This document shows, in pieces, positions 1-8,990 of a stretch of 64,000 nt of DNA. Made by a program: the position numbers and the translations under genes. Below the pieces are notes generated by a model. That model was not told the origin of the DNA and made no database searches. It worked only from the letters and a program-made list of their open reading frames with translations. The stretch lies in contig JAUNVD010000001.1 in NCBI GenBank assembly GCA_030537855.1, positions 17,440 to 81,439 of the forward strand, in the 5' to 3' direction. This stretch comes from Tissierellia bacterium (GTDB lineage: Bacteria; Bacillota; Clostridia; Tissierellales; Peptoniphilaceae). Within the stretch, counting starts at the first letter, position 1; each line of letters begins with the position of its first letter.

Positions 1-16
1 TTTTAGGAGGAATGGA

Positions 17-857
17 ATGAATCAATTACAAAGATTTAATGAAACTCTAAAATATCTTGAAAGTTCTTTAGATGGAAATATTGATGAGAAAAAGGTAGGA
101 CAAATTTCTGGGTACTCTTATCCATTATTTCGACGAGTCTTGTCTATAATCTCTGGCATCACCTTAGAGGTATATAAGAAATCGTAAGTTAACAAAAGCG
201 GCGATGGATCTTCGTCATGGGGATGAAAAAATCATGGATATTGGATTAAAATATGGGTATGATTCCTCTAAAGCTTTTTCTGTTGCCTTTAAAAGATTCC
301 ATGGGAAAAGACCGAGTGATGTTAGAAAAGGAGGAGATTATCGAGTATTTACTCCTATCTATTTTGCATTAACGATGAAAGGTGGTAATAATATAGATAT
401 AAAGATAGTAAAAAAGCCCACTTTTACACTGGGAGGGCTACAAGTTCACAATAAGGGGGGTACAGATTTTGGAGAGCTTTGGGACCAGCTCTTTGAAAAG
501 TTTGATGAAGAGGAATTAAAAAAGTTGGGAAATGGAAAGATCTATGGGTCTTGTTTTGAGGTTTTAGATTCTGAAGATTTTTGGTATATGGCTGGTTTTG
601 ATATCGAGGACAAGGAAAAAGCCAAGGAAATAGGGCTAAAGCTTTTAGAAGTTCCAGAAGGGAATTATGCCATTATTCCATGTAAAGGTCCTATTCCTCA
701 ATGTATTCATAAGGGTTGGAAATATGTTATGGAAGTATTTTTACCTCAAGAAGGGTTAAAGCATAGTGGCGCCCCTGATTTTGAAGTATATGGCATGGGA
801 GATCCTCAAAGTGAAGATTATAAAATGGAATTATGGATTCCTGTGGTTAAGGAATAG
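17..857 (+). pseudogene. AraC-family regulator with GyrI-like effector domain, frameshifted
   Basis: An ATG at 17 follows AGGAGGAATGGA and reads an AraC-type HTH start (MNQLQRFNETLKYLE...) for 56 codons to a TAA at 185-187. Deleting one G from GAGG at 167-170 restores one frame through YIRNRKLTKAAMDL into the second HTH half (IMDIGLKYGYDSSKAFSVAF) and on to 857, giving about 279 residues. After the HTH (about 1-115) comes a GyrI/BmrR-like effector-binding domain (IKIVKKPTFTLGGLQV...). Such proteins normally sense small hydrophobic or cationic compounds and activate efflux genes. The break is either a real mutation or a sequencing error; as read, only a 217-residue fragment from ATG 204 lacking the first helices could be made. 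Confidence 0.85.
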
Positions 858-1050
858 GAAAATATATTTTAAAAATACAATGGTTATTGAAAATATAGAA
901 CTCTTACCTATAAGGGGGAATTTTGTAGAAACATGTTTTCAAACCTTTAAAATCTTTATAATTTCTTAATATTTTCGTAAGAGTTCCTAAGACTTTACCT
1001 GGTATGATAAGAATAGATGATGGATGATAAAGACTTGGTAAGGTGGTTTT

Positions 1051-1395
1051 ATGAAAATCCAAAAAATTTTATTCTTAATGGTTCTTAGTCTTATGTTTTC
1101 TTTATTTGTATTATTAGGTCAAAAATATCATTTTTTAACAGAAGAAATGTTATATTTTTATCTATTAATACCTTTGTTCTTTTTACTTTGTGGGTATTAT
1201 CTTGGTAAGTTTTTTGAGATAAAGGGATTTTGGTATCCCCCTCTTTTATCTTTGGTTTACGGAAGTCTTTTACATTTGATTTCTGCAATATCTATGGATG
1301 TAGCATATATTGTTTTTGGTTTTCTTTCTTCTTTAGCTGGAGTCCTTTTAGGCTTTCTTGTAAAAAAGATGAAAGAAATATATCTTGTGGAATAA
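1051..1395 (+). CDS. small four-helix membrane protein, unknown function
   Basis: 114 residues, ATG preceded by GTAAGGTGG. It is almost entirely hydrophobic, with four probable membrane spans (about 5-24, 34-54, 63-80 and 86-105) and a short basic end KKMKEIY. I do not recognise a family. It stands alone between the frameshifted regulator and a rho-independent terminator just after its stop, so it is probably monocistronic. The antisense and overlapping frames here look like shadows of this gene. Confidence 0.6.
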   Translation: MKIQKILFLMVLSLMFSLFVLLGQKYHFLTEEMLYFYLLIPLFFLLCGYYLGKFFEIKGFWYPPLLSLVYGSLLHLISAISMDVAYIVFGFLSSLAGVLLGFLVKKMKEIYLVE

Positions 1396-1399
1396 TGGT

Positions 1400-1424
1400 A
1401 AGGATCCGAAAGGGTCCTTTTTTA
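1400..1424 (+). terminator. rho-independent terminator after the small membrane gene
   Basis: Stem AAGGATCC / GGGTCCTT (one G-T type pair) with a GAAA loop, followed by a run of T. It lies five bases after the stop codon at 1395. Confidence 0.75.
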
Positions 1425-1473
1425 ATACTTTGAAATAGTGTATAGTATTGTTATATGGGAAAGAGGGGGAAAT

Positions 1474-2448
1474 ATGGATAGTCAAATTTTAAAGTCAATG
1501 CCTTTACATCTTCATACTGAAGTTTATGAAGATTACCTTTCTGATGAAGGGATACGATTTTTACGAAGATATGGAGAAGGCACGAAAGAGGGTTGTTTAA
1601 CGAGAGATTTTTTAATTCCAGAGGATATGACCTTACAAAGTATTCATGCTATGATTCAAAAAGCTTATGGTTGGGAAAATACACATTTACATTTGTTTGA
1701 GTTGGATAAAGAAGATTTTGAAATCCTTACTGAAGATTGTATTGAAAATTGGGAAGAGTTGGTAGGGGAGGTTTTTCCGTTTCCTGGAATTTTTAAAGAT
1801 TTTCTTTTAGATGTGGAAGGACGATCTTTAGAGAAAAGTTTTACTGGTCCTTATAATAAGAAACCGATTATTCCAAAGGAGGAACATAAAAAATCCTTAG
1901 AGAATTTTTTTGAAAAAGTGAAAGAGATTCCTGTTTTTAATGAAAAGAAAAAGGAATGGGAAAATACTCCTTTGGAAAAAGCAAGTTTAAAGGAGCTTCA
2001 AGCTTCTAGGATTTTTGAAGGTTCTATGAATGAATTATTGGAGCATTTAGAAATTCGAGATGTTTTATATTTTGAAGATGAAAAAGTAGAAAAAGATGAA
2101 AGTTTTCCCCTTGGTAAGGGATTGATTTATTGCTATGATTTTGGAGATCACTGGACAGTAAAAATATCCTTGAGAAAAAGTTGGGAGCATCTCTTAAAGG
2201 AAGGGCTAATTACTGGAGAGGAGTTGGCCAAAGCAGAAAGGATTGTGGCTAAGGAGCATCGACCGATTTGTCTTCATCGTCAAGGGGTCAATCTCTTTGA
2301 TGATGTAGGGGGTTTGGAAGGTTTTGCCCGATTTTTACAAGAGGTATACGAAGGGGAGACTTTAGAGGCAAGGGAAGAACTTTTAGAATATGGAAAGAAT
2401 ATGGGATGGTCAAAGGAAAAAATTTCTCCCTATGATACTTTATCATAA
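1474..2448 (+). CDS. plasmid pRiA4b ORF-3 family protein
   Basis: 324 residues from ATG 1474, chosen because AGAGGGGGAAAT sits just before it; a GTG at 1438 in the same frame has no ribosome site. Residues about 25-110 (FLIPEDMTLQSIHAMIQKAYGW, HLHLFEL) and about 215-250 (YCYDFGDHWTVKISL) carry the hallmarks of the pRiA4b ORF-3/IS1096-passenger family. Members are widespread in Firmicutes chromosomes and have no firm biochemical role. No transposase or inverted repeats flank it, so it is annotated as a resident gene, followed by its own terminator. Confidence 0.75.
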   Translation: MDSQILKSMPLHLHTEVYEDYLSDEGIRFLRRYGEGTKEGCLTRDFLIPEDMTLQSIHAMIQKAYGWENTHLHLFELDKEDFEILTEDCIENWEELVGEVFPFPGIFKDFLLDVEGRSLEKSFTGPYNKKPIIPKEEHKKSLENFFEKVKEIPVFNEKKKEWENTPLEKASLKELQASRIFEGSMNELLEHLEIRDVLYFEDEKVEKDESFPLGKGLIYCYDFGDHWTVKISLRKSWEHLLKEGLITGEELAKAERIVAKEHRPICLHRQGVNLFDDVGGLEGFARFLQEVYEGETLEAREELLEYGKNMGWSKEKISPYDTLS

Positions 2449-2474
2449 AGACATGCTTCGGCATGTCTTTTTTT
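2448..2474 (+). terminator. rho-independent terminator
   Basis: Perfect 9-bp stem AAGACATGC / GCATGTCTT with a TTCG tetraloop and a T run, starting at the stop codon of the pRiA4b-like gene. Confidence 0.9.
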
Positions 2475-2676
2475 GAATGAATTAGTTTTCTAAGAAAGTC
2501 TTTTCTAAACACCTTTCCATATTTATGAACCTTTTAACCTTTTATCGCTATTACCATTTCGTTTATACTTTTAAAAAGAACCACATCTTTTTATCGATAT
2601 AATAAAAAATATGTAAGTGTATTGATTTTTAGAAGTTAATATCTTTTTGCATTTCCTAAAATTTTATAGGAATGGG

Positions 2677-2705
2677 TAGACAAAAGTATAAATACTTAAT
2701 AAAAT
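2677..2705 (+). promoter_or_regulatory. probable sigma-A promoter for trkA with palindromic spacer
   Basis: TAGACA at 2677-2682 and TAAAAT at 2700-2705 are separated by exactly 17 bases, each one mismatch from consensus. The spacer holds a perfect palindrome, AAGTAT-AA-ATACTT (2684-2697), which could be an operator. The leader 2706-2771 also contains a GAAT..ACCCT / AGGGTATTC hairpin. The rest of 2475-2771 shows nothing else I can name. Confidence 0.5.
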
Positions 2706-2771
2706 AGAGGAATCGAACCCTTATTGTAGGGTATTCTTTAGGAAATTTCTTAGAGGAGAAAGGGGTATACG

Positions 2772-4160
2772 TTGAAAGCACTAATCGTAGGAGCAGGAAA
2801 ACTTGGATATCGTTTGGCTGATGCCCTTGTAGATGAAGGTGTAGAAATCGTTGTTGTAGATAAAAATGATGAAGTGATTGAAAATATATCAAATCTAATT
2901 GATGTTATGACGGTTAAAGCCAATGCTTTAGATTTTATGGTTTTAAAGGAATTGGATATTTCTAGTTTTGATATGATTTTAGCTACAACAAAGAATGACG
3001 AAGCTAATGTTGTCCTTTGTTCTATTTCAAAAAAATTAGGTTGTAAGTTTGCTGTGGCTCGTGTCCGTGATCCAGAATATTTAAGGCATCTTAGTTTTAT
3101 GGCAAAAGAGTTGGACATTGATTATATTATTAATCCAGATTTTGAAACCGCAGAGGTTATTGAAAAATATTTGCTGAAAAAGTACTTATTAATGAGTGAT
3201 GAATTTGTTGGTGGTAAGGTTAAGTTGGTGGAGTTTAATGTGGCCAACGACGAAAATTTTGTGGGTCAAAAACTTATGGATTTAAAAGGTTTTGATGATT
3301 TATTAGTCACAGCTATTTCTCGCAGTGGAGAGACGATTATTCCAAATGGGCAAAGTGTTTTAATGAAAAATGATATTATCTTGGTAGGTGGAGATGCCCA
3401 TGCTATTGAACAATTTGACCGAGATCATTCTGGAGTTGAGCGTACTAAGTCGATTGAAAAGGTCATGATTGTAGGAGGAGGGAAGGTTGGATTTTACCTT
3501 GCTCTTTTACTAAATAATGCAAATGTAGAAGTTACCATTATTGAAAAAGATATGGAACGTTGTTTATTTTTAAAGGAAACTTTGCCAGACTGTACGGTGA
3601 TTCAAGGGGATGGAACGAATATGAACCTTTTAGAGGAAGAAATGATTCATACCTTTGATGGATTTGTAGCAACGACAGGAATTGATGAAGCAAATTTACT
3701 AAATGCTCTCGTTGTGAAACAAATGGGCGTTTATAAGACGGTGGCAAAGATTTCAAGATCTAATTATAATATGATTTTGGATCGCCTTGTTATTGATGGA
3801 GTGTTTAATAGTAATTTTATTACAGCTAGTAAAATTTTACGTCTCATCCGTGGTTCTGGGGCTCTTTCTGTAAACTTAATGCTTGGTGGAGATGCTGAGT
3901 TTACTGAAATGATTATAAATAAAGGTACTCTAAGTACAGATAAAAAGATTAAAGATCTTGATTTACCTGAGGGGATTTTAATCGTTGCATTGGTACGTGA
4001 AAATGAAGTTATTATTCCTAATGGAGATAGTATTTTACAAGAAGGAGATCATGCTGTCTTGTTTTGTACGAGAGATCGTCTATCTGATATGAAACGGATT
4101 TTCCAAAAAGATGAATTGGCAAATGAAGCTTTATGGAAATTTTGGGCGAGGAAAAGATAG
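2772..4160 (+). CDS. trkA: Trk system potassium uptake protein TrkA
   Basis: 462 residues, TTG start after AGAGGAGAAAGGGG. It is the cytoplasmic gating subunit of a Trk/Ktr potassium channel, with two tandem RCK units. RCK-N domains start with GxGxxG nucleotide-binding loops (VGAGKLGYRLA near 6-16 and VGGGKVGFYLA near 235-245); each is followed by a TrkA-C domain (about 135-220 and 370-450, both with the IIPNG motif). Length fits the double-domain TrkA of clostridia. It is coupled to trkH, which starts 11 bases after the trkA stop. NAD(H) or ATP/ADP binding is known for the family. Confidence 0.95.
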   Translation: MKALIVGAGKLGYRLADALVDEGVEIVVVDKNDEVIENISNLIDVMTVKANALDFMVLKELDISSFDMILATTKNDEANVVLCSISKKLGCKFAVARVRDPEYLRHLSFMAKELDIDYIINPDFETAEVIEKYLLKKYLLMSDEFVGGKVKLVEFNVANDENFVGQKLMDLKGFDDLLVTAISRSGETIIPNGQSVLMKNDIILVGGDAHAIEQFDRDHSGVERTKSIEKVMIVGGGKVGFYLALLLNNANVEVTIIEKDMERCLFLKETLPDCTVIQGDGTNMNLLEEEMIHTFDGFVATTGIDEANLLNALVVKQMGVYKTVAKISRSNYNMILDRLVIDGVFNSNFITASKILRLIRGSGALSVNLMLGGDAEFTEMIINKGTLSTDKKIKDLDLPEGILIVALVRENEVIIPNGDSILQEGDHAVLFCTRDRLSDMKRIFQKDELANEALWKFWARKR

Positions 4161-4171
4161 GAGGCGATGAT

Positions 4172-5626
4172 TTGAATTATTCCATAACGGCAAAAATTAT
4201 GGGGGTTATTTTAATTGTAGAGTCTCTTTTTCTCCTTCCTCCTTTAGGTCTTGCTCTTTTAGATCAAGATGGAACAGTAACTGGAATTTTAATGGTTATG
4301 GCAATTATGCTAGCAGTTGGATTTGGAGCAACGAAGATTTCAGCAAAGGATTTGGTTGTAGCCCCTTTAGATGGACTTTTGATCGTAAGTTTAGCTTGGG
4401 TGGTTGCTTCTATTTTTGGGGCTCTTCCCATGTTCCTTTGTACAAAGATGAGTTATGTTGATTCTTTTTTTGAAATTGTATCAGGGTTTACAACTACAGG
4501 CTCTTCGGTTATTAATGATATTGAGTCCTTCCCAAGATCTATTATTTTATGGAGAAGTACTGCCCATTGGCTTGGAGGAATGGGAATTTTAGTTTTTACT
4601 ATTTCTCTTCTTCCAAAACTTGGAGTGGGAGGATTTCAAATTTTTAAAGCAGAGTCTCCTGGTCCAGTAGCAGGAAAAATTGAATCCACAGTTAGTCAAA
4701 CGGCAAAGAGATTATATTCTATTTATATGGTAATTACTCTTTCCCTTTTTGTATTTTTACTTATAGGAGGAATGAAGCCTTTTGATGCTATTATTCAAAC
4801 TTTAGGGGTTGTTGGAACAGGAGGATTCTCCAGTAAAAATGATTCTATTACTGGTTTTACTGGATATATGATTCCCGTTACCATGGTCATATTTATGGTT
4901 ATATGTGGAACAAATTTTGCAGTTTACTATCAAATTTACCATAAAAAATTTAAGGATATTATTCAAAATGAAGAGGTACGTTTTTACTTAACCTTATTTT
5001 TCGTAGCTTTTCTTTTAATCACTGCTAACTTATACTTTAGTGGCTATAATACTTTAGCAATGACAGCAAGGGATGCATCTTTTCAAGTAAGTTCTATTAT
5101 GTCAACATCTGGATTTGTGAATGCGGATTATGATTTATGGCCAAGTTTTAGTAGATATGTTCTCTTAGTCCTTATGTTTATCGGTTCTTGTGCAGGTTCT
5201 ACTGCTGGTGGGATTAAAATTATTCGAATTGTTGTTTTATTTAAATTGATTAAACGAGAAATTCAAAAGGTTGTACACCCAAAGGCGGTTCTTCCTATTA
5301 CCATAAATGGAAAGATTGTTCCTGACGAAGTGGTTATGGGGATTAATTCCTATCTTGGAATTTATTTAACTATTTTTGTACTGTCCATTGGTTTTATTAC
5401 CTTAAGTGGAGTGGATTTAGTTTCGGCCCTTTCCTCTGTAGCAACGATGCTTTCCAATGTAGGTCCAGGGTTTGGACAAGTAGGTCCAACGAATAACTTT
5501 GCTAATTTTTCCCCTATTTATAAATTGTATTTTAGCTTTTTAATGTTACTAGGGCGATTAGAATTCTTTACAATACTAGCAATTATTGCACCAAAACGTA
5601 GAAAGAAACGATTTGTTCGATTATAA
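4172..5626 (+). CDS. trkH: TrkH-family potassium transporter
   Basis: 484 residues from TTG 4172, directly behind AGGAGGCGATGA; an upstream ATG at 4133 in frame would overlap trkA and lacks a ribosome site. It is the membrane pore subunit of the Trk potassium uptake system, with about ten membrane spans and four pore-loop filters, e.g. SGFTTTGSSV, GVVGTGGFSS, STSGFVNADY and NVGPGFGQVGP. The GxxGTGGF-type and AGSTAGGIK segments are typical of TrkH/KtrB. It pairs with the upstream trkA. A weak terminator follows. Confidence 0.95.
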   Translation: MNYSITAKIMGVILIVESLFLLPPLGLALLDQDGTVTGILMVMAIMLAVGFGATKISAKDLVVAPLDGLLIVSLAWVVASIFGALPMFLCTKMSYVDSFFEIVSGFTTTGSSVINDIESFPRSIILWRSTAHWLGGMGILVFTISLLPKLGVGGFQIFKAESPGPVAGKIESTVSQTAKRLYSIYMVITLSLFVFLLIGGMKPFDAIIQTLGVVGTGGFSSKNDSITGFTGYMIPVTMVIFMVICGTNFAVYYQIYHKKFKDIIQNEEVRFYLTLFFVAFLLITANLYFSGYNTLAMTARDASFQVSSIMSTSGFVNADYDLWPSFSRYVLLVLMFIGSCAGSTAGGIKIIRIVVLFKLIKREIQKVVHPKAVLPITINGKIVPDEVVMGINSYLGIYLTIFVLSIGFITLSGVDLVSALSSVATMLSNVGPGFGQVGPTNNFANFSPIYKLYFSFLMLLGRLEFFTILAIIAPKRRKKRFVRL

Positions 5627-5632
5627 AAATGG

Positions 5633-5660
5633 CCCCAAGTCTTTTTGATTTGGGGTTTAT
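5633..5660 (+). terminator. probable terminator of trkAH
   Basis: CCCCAA / TTGGGG stem with a T-rich loop and TTTATT after it. The short stem makes it moderate in strength. Confidence 0.55.
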
Positions 5661-5768
5661 TGTATATGTTATTTTTTTAAAATATTTGTGTAAAAAATCA
5701 AAAAATTAAGATGATTTCATAACAAAATGACTTTTTGAAATTTGATATCATAATGATGGAGGTCTGTT

Positions 5769-6713
5769 ATGAAAACTATTATTGATAATCTTATGAAAAT
5801 TATTGTTCGGCAAAAAGATCTCAGTGTTGAGAAAGGAGAAAAAGGGGAAGTAATAGGAAAATCTAAGGAAGGAACGATAAAAGTTACCCCCTTATTTCAA
5901 GATGATTCTTTCTTTGTCACTAAAATTGAAAATGACGGTAGGATTGAGTGTATATATGATGGTTTTGAGCTTAGTGGGAATTGGATGGAATTTACCCTTT
6001 GTCTTGAAGGGGAAAGCACCTTATCAAAAGATGGGGACCATAAATATCTAAGTAGAGATCGTGTAATGGTTTATGATGGTAGTAAAGTTCTTCCTTCTTG
6101 TTCCATTATATTTCAAGACTTTAGGGGTATTAATATTTCTTTAAAAGATAAGTTTATGGAAGTTGGTATTGACCAAGATATGAATCTTTCGATTGCTAAG
6201 TTTTGGGAAAAAGAAAAGTCCCAACTTTTATTAGGAGATTCTTGGACTCTCCGAAATGGAGATAGTACCCTTTATACACTATGTAATCATTTATTTTATG
6301 AAGTGGTAAATACTCCTATGGATTATCTTCATATGAAGAGAGAAACCTTAGAAATTATACAGGTTCTATTTGAAAGTTTCTTCCGAAAAGAAGATTTATG
6401 GAAACGAATCTTAAAGATGAATGAAGATTTAGAAGAAGGAGAATATACTTTAGGTGATCTTTCCAATCTTTTAAATATTTCTAAATATAAGATTAATCAA
6501 CATTTTTTACAAGTACATGGACGTACATATTCTGATTATATGCGACAAAGAAAGATTGAAACAGCTTGTCATTTATTAAGAGATACCCGGAATAGTATTT
6601 TAGATATTGCATCTGAAGTAGGATTTGAAAATCCTGGAAAATTTTCAGCGATGTTTAAGCGTGAAGTTGGCTTTACTCCAAGAGAATATCGAAAGAAATT
6701 AGATTCAGATTAA
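5769..6713 (+). CDS. AraC-family transcriptional regulator
   Basis: 314 residues, ATG with GATGGAGGTC upstream. The C-terminal 95 residues form an AraC double HTH: TLGDLSNLLNISKYKINQHF, then ILDIASEVGFENPGKFSAMF and the closing FGxTPxxYR-like GFTPREYRK. The N-terminal ~210 residues are a sensing domain of cupin-like appearance without a family I can name. It is transcribed alone between terminators. The target and ligand cannot be read from the sequence; position next to the convergent fatty-acid operon is not evidence of control over it. Confidence 0.85.
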   Translation: MKTIIDNLMKIIVRQKDLSVEKGEKGEVIGKSKEGTIKVTPLFQDDSFFVTKIENDGRIECIYDGFELSGNWMEFTLCLEGESTLSKDGDHKYLSRDRVMVYDGSKVLPSCSIIFQDFRGINISLKDKFMEVGIDQDMNLSIAKFWEKEKSQLLLGDSWTLRNGDSTLYTLCNHLFYEVVNTPMDYLHMKRETLEIIQVLFESFFRKEDLWKRILKMNEDLEEGEYTLGDLSNLLNISKYKINQHFLQVHGRTYSDYMRQRKIETACHLLRDTRNSILDIASEVGFENPGKFSAMFKREVGFTPREYRKKLDSD

Positions 6714-6811
6714 TATCTTTAAACGATAAAGTTAAAATTCATGGGATAAGAGATTGTTTGCTTTTACTAAGAAGTTAAAAAAATTAAGAAATATAGAATC
6801 CTTATTCTATT

Positions 6812-6847
6812 AAAAAAGAAATGAACGTATACGCTCATTTCTTTTTT
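6812..6847. terminator. bidirectional terminator between AraC gene and fab operon
   Basis: AAAAAAGAAATGA / TCATTTCTTTTTT, a perfect 13-bp stem with a 10-base loop. A-runs and T-runs on both sides allow termination of both converging transcripts. It overlaps the last codons of the MarR gene. Confidence 0.85.
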
Positions 6848-7305
6848 AAATGTTTAACTTTATCCAATTCCTTTGTGACCTCAGGCATTAGTTCACTACT
6901 TATTGTTTCTAACATTTCTGTTAATTTTTGAATGTCTTCTTCAGGAAACTTGTCCATAGCTCGTTGAAGGACTAAGGTCATATATTCGTTTCGGATTCGA
7001 TAGTAATGGTAAAAGCGATCCGTAACTCTTAAGTACACTTCTCTTCGATCTTCGGGAGAAGTATATTTTTCCAAATAACCTTTTTTTACTAATTGATTAG
7101 CTTTATAGGTCATATTTGGTTGGGATAGATTTAAAAAATCTCCTACTTCTGTAATCGTTGGATTACCCATGGCATGAATAACCTCGACACAAAAGGTCTC
7201 TGTTGCTGTTAAGGTAGCCTCTCGCTCTGCGAATCCACCGAAGATGTTTTTGTAAAAATTAAGTTTTAATTTTTCGTAGACATCTCGAAAGGCATCTTGT
7301 AACAT
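6835..7305 (-). CDS. fabT: MarR-family regulator, FabT-like
   Basis: 156 residues, ATG after TCGAGGTGAAAAT. A winged-helix MarR domain occupies about 25-130: TITEVGDFLNLSQPNMTYKANQL is the recognition region and SPEDRREVYLRVT is the wing with the DxRxxxL signature. It is the last gene of the fatty-acid operon, 24 bases after fabZ. FabT-type MarR proteins repress fab operons with long-chain acyl-ACP as co-repressor in Gram-positives, which makes autoregulation likely. The palindromes upstream of acpP are the proposed operator. In streptococci fabT is near the front of the operon; here it is at the end. Confidence 0.75.
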   Translation of the reverse strand: MLQDAFRDVYEKLKLNFYKNIFGGFAEREATLTATETFCVEVIHAMGNPTITEVGDFLNLSQPNMTYKANQLVKKGYLEKYTSPEDRREVYLRVTDRFYHYYRIRNEYMTLVLQRAMDKFPEEDIQKLTEMLETISSELMPEVTKELDKVKHLKKK

Positions 7306-7329
7306 ATTTTCACCTCGATTTAATATTTG

Positions 7330-7758
7330 TTAAAGGCCTAAAGCAAATGCAATTTCTCCTTTACAAACGACTCGTTCATCTACCCTTGCTTCACAAGATG
7401 CAAATCCTACATTAAGACGCATCTTAGTTAGTGTGGTAGTAATCATCAAGGTATCACCGGGTATCACAGGGTGGATAAATTTAACATTTTTAATCCGAGT
7501 AAAGTAGGCCTTCTTACCTTTATTTTCTTCCATAGACAATAATGCAACAGCTCCTACTTGTGCCATGGATTCTACAATAAGAACTCCAGGATACACATGC
7601 TCATCAGGGAAATGTCCTTGGAAGACCGGATCGGTTATCGTTATATTTTTAATCCCGGTTGCAGAAACACCTTCTTCTACTTCTAAAATACGGTCAATAA
7701 GTAGAAAGGGGTACCTATGTGGGAGAAAATTCATAATACTATTGGAATTATACTTCAT
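7330..7758 (-). CDS. fabZ: 3-hydroxyacyl-[acyl-carrier-protein] dehydratase FabZ
   Basis: 142 residues, hotdog fold, dehydrates (3R)-hydroxyacyl-ACP to trans-2-enoyl-ACP. Visible family motifs are HRYPFLLIDR (14-23), catalytic His49 in GHFPDEHVYPG and Glu63 in VESMAQVGA. The length is normal for FabZ. The ATG follows AAAGGATATGAAAT and overlaps the fabF stop by four bases. FabZ motifs rather than FabA ones are present, so it is not by itself an unsaturated-fatty-acid isomerase candidate, although a few FabZ relatives do isomerise. Confidence 0.95.
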   Translation of the reverse strand: MKYNSNSIMNFLPHRYPFLLIDRILEVEEGVSATGIKNITITDPVFQGHFPDEHVYPGVLIVESMAQVGAVALLSMEENKGKKAYFTRIKNVKFIHPVIPGDTLMITTTLTKMRLNVGFASCEARVDERVVCKGEIAFALGL

Positions 7759-8990
7759 ATTTCATATCCTTTCAATGCTAGACAGACATTATGTCCTCCA
7801 AATCCTAAAGAATTTGATAAGGCAATGTTGATGTCTTTCTCTATAGAGGTATTTGGAGTAATATTTAAATCACATTCTGGATCTGGTACCTTGTAGTTTA
7901 CCGTGGGAGGAATAAAATTATTTTGAATGGCCAATAAAGAAATCATTGCTTCCAAAGACCCACTAGCACCAAGTAAATGGCCAGTCATTGATTTCGTACT
8001 AGATACATATAATTGATTAGCAAGTTCTCCAAAAGTATCTTTTATTGCCTTTGTTTCAATTTTGTCGTTTAATGGAGTGGAGGTACCATGGGTGTTAATA
8101 TAATCCACATCTTCTAAAGATATATGGCCTATTCTCATAGCTTCTGTCATTGCTAAACGAACCCATTTTCCACTTTCGTCAGGTGCTGTAATATGGTTGG
8201 CGTCACAAGTCATGGCTCCTCCTAGGATTTCTCCATAGATTTTTGCACCACGAGCTTTGGCTTTTTCTAGTTCTTCTAAAACTAAAACCACAGAACCTTC
8301 CCCCATAACAAAACCACTTCTCTCCTTGTCAAAGGGAATACTAGCTCGGTTAGGATTATTTTCTTCATTTAAGGCTCTCATAGAAGTAAATCCACCAATA
8401 CCTAATCCATTAATACTAGCTTCACTTCCTCCAGCAAGGACCACATCATGGTAGCCGTCTTTAATACTTCGATATCCATCTAAAATTGCATTTGCAGATG
8501 CAGCACAAGCAGTAACAGGACATCCTACATAACCATGTATTCCTAAGTCTATAGCTACTTGAGCAGCTGTCATATTGGTTATAACTGTAGGAGTGAAAAA
8601 TGGAGATATTTTAGAAAATCCCTTTTCAAATGCTTTGAAACTTTCTTTTTCTATGGTGTCGATCCCACCAATTCCCGAAGCCATCATAATGGCAATTCTT
8701 GTAGGAGGGTACTGAGAAAAATCTAAACCAGAATCTTCTTGAGCAAATCTACTTGCTACAATCCCAAACATATTAACCCGATCCATACGACGAATTTCTT
8801 TTTTTGTAAAATAATCTAAAGGATCAAAATCCTTTGCTTCACATGCTATTTTGACTTTCAATTTTTCAACATCATATCCTTTAATAAAGTCTACAGCACA
8901 GTAACCATCTTTTAAATGTTTTACAAGAGTATCCACATCATTTCCTAAAGGGGTTACAAAACCTAATCCTGTTACAACCACTCGTCTCAT
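7755..8990 (-). CDS. fabF: 3-oxoacyl-ACP synthase II (FabF)
   Basis: 411 residues. It is a condensing enzyme that elongates acyl-ACP with malonyl-ACP. The thiolase-fold catalytic set is complete: Cys162 in TACAASAN, His301 in NTHGTSTP, Lys333 and His338 in STKSMTGHLLGASG. C-terminal SNSLGFGGHN is the usual glycine loop. The start ATG follows GAGGGATGAATCT and overlaps the end of fabG by four bases. It is the only KASI/II-type gene in the operon; no separate FabB/FabO is seen. Confidence 0.96.
   Translation of the reverse strand: MRRVVVTGLGFVTPLGNDVDTLVKHLKDGYCAVDFIKGYDVEKLKVKIACEAKDFDPLDYFTKKEIRRMDRVNMFGIVASRFAQEDSGLDFSQYPPTRIAIMMASGIGGIDTIEKESFKAFEKGFSKISPFFTPTVITNMTAAQVAIDLGIHGYVGCPVTACAASANAILDGYRSIKDGYHDVVLAGGSEASINGLGIGGFTSMRALNEENNPNRASIPFDKERSGFVMGEGSVVLVLEELEKAKARGAKIYGEILGGAMTCDANHITAPDESGKWVRLAMTEAMRIGHISLEDVDYINTHGTSTPLNDKIETKAIKDTFGELANQLYVSSTKSMTGHLLGASGSLEAMISLLAIQNNFIPPTVNYKVPDPECDLNITPNTSIEKDINIALSNSLGFGGHNVCLALKGYEI

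Noticed and set aside
766-969. 67-codon frame overlapping the end of the AraC/GyrI-like gene
   Set aside because: It lies in another frame of a real gene, has no ribosome site and no coding character beyond it.
1474-2448. Insertion-sequence passenger (IS1096 TnpR-like) as a mobile element
   Set aside because: No transposase, terminal repeats or target duplication is visible around the pRiA4b-like gene, so it is treated as a resident gene.
2700-2735. Minus-strand GGGTTCGATTCC resembling a tRNA T-loop
   Set aside because: The T-arm does not pair well (AAGGG with CCTCT) and no D-arm, anticodon arm or acceptor stem can be laid out around it.
2706-2771. Possible c-di-AMP (ydaO-type) riboswitch upstream of trkA
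   Set aside because: The leader is only about 65 bases with a single short hairpin; the conserved paired domains of that riboswitch are not present.
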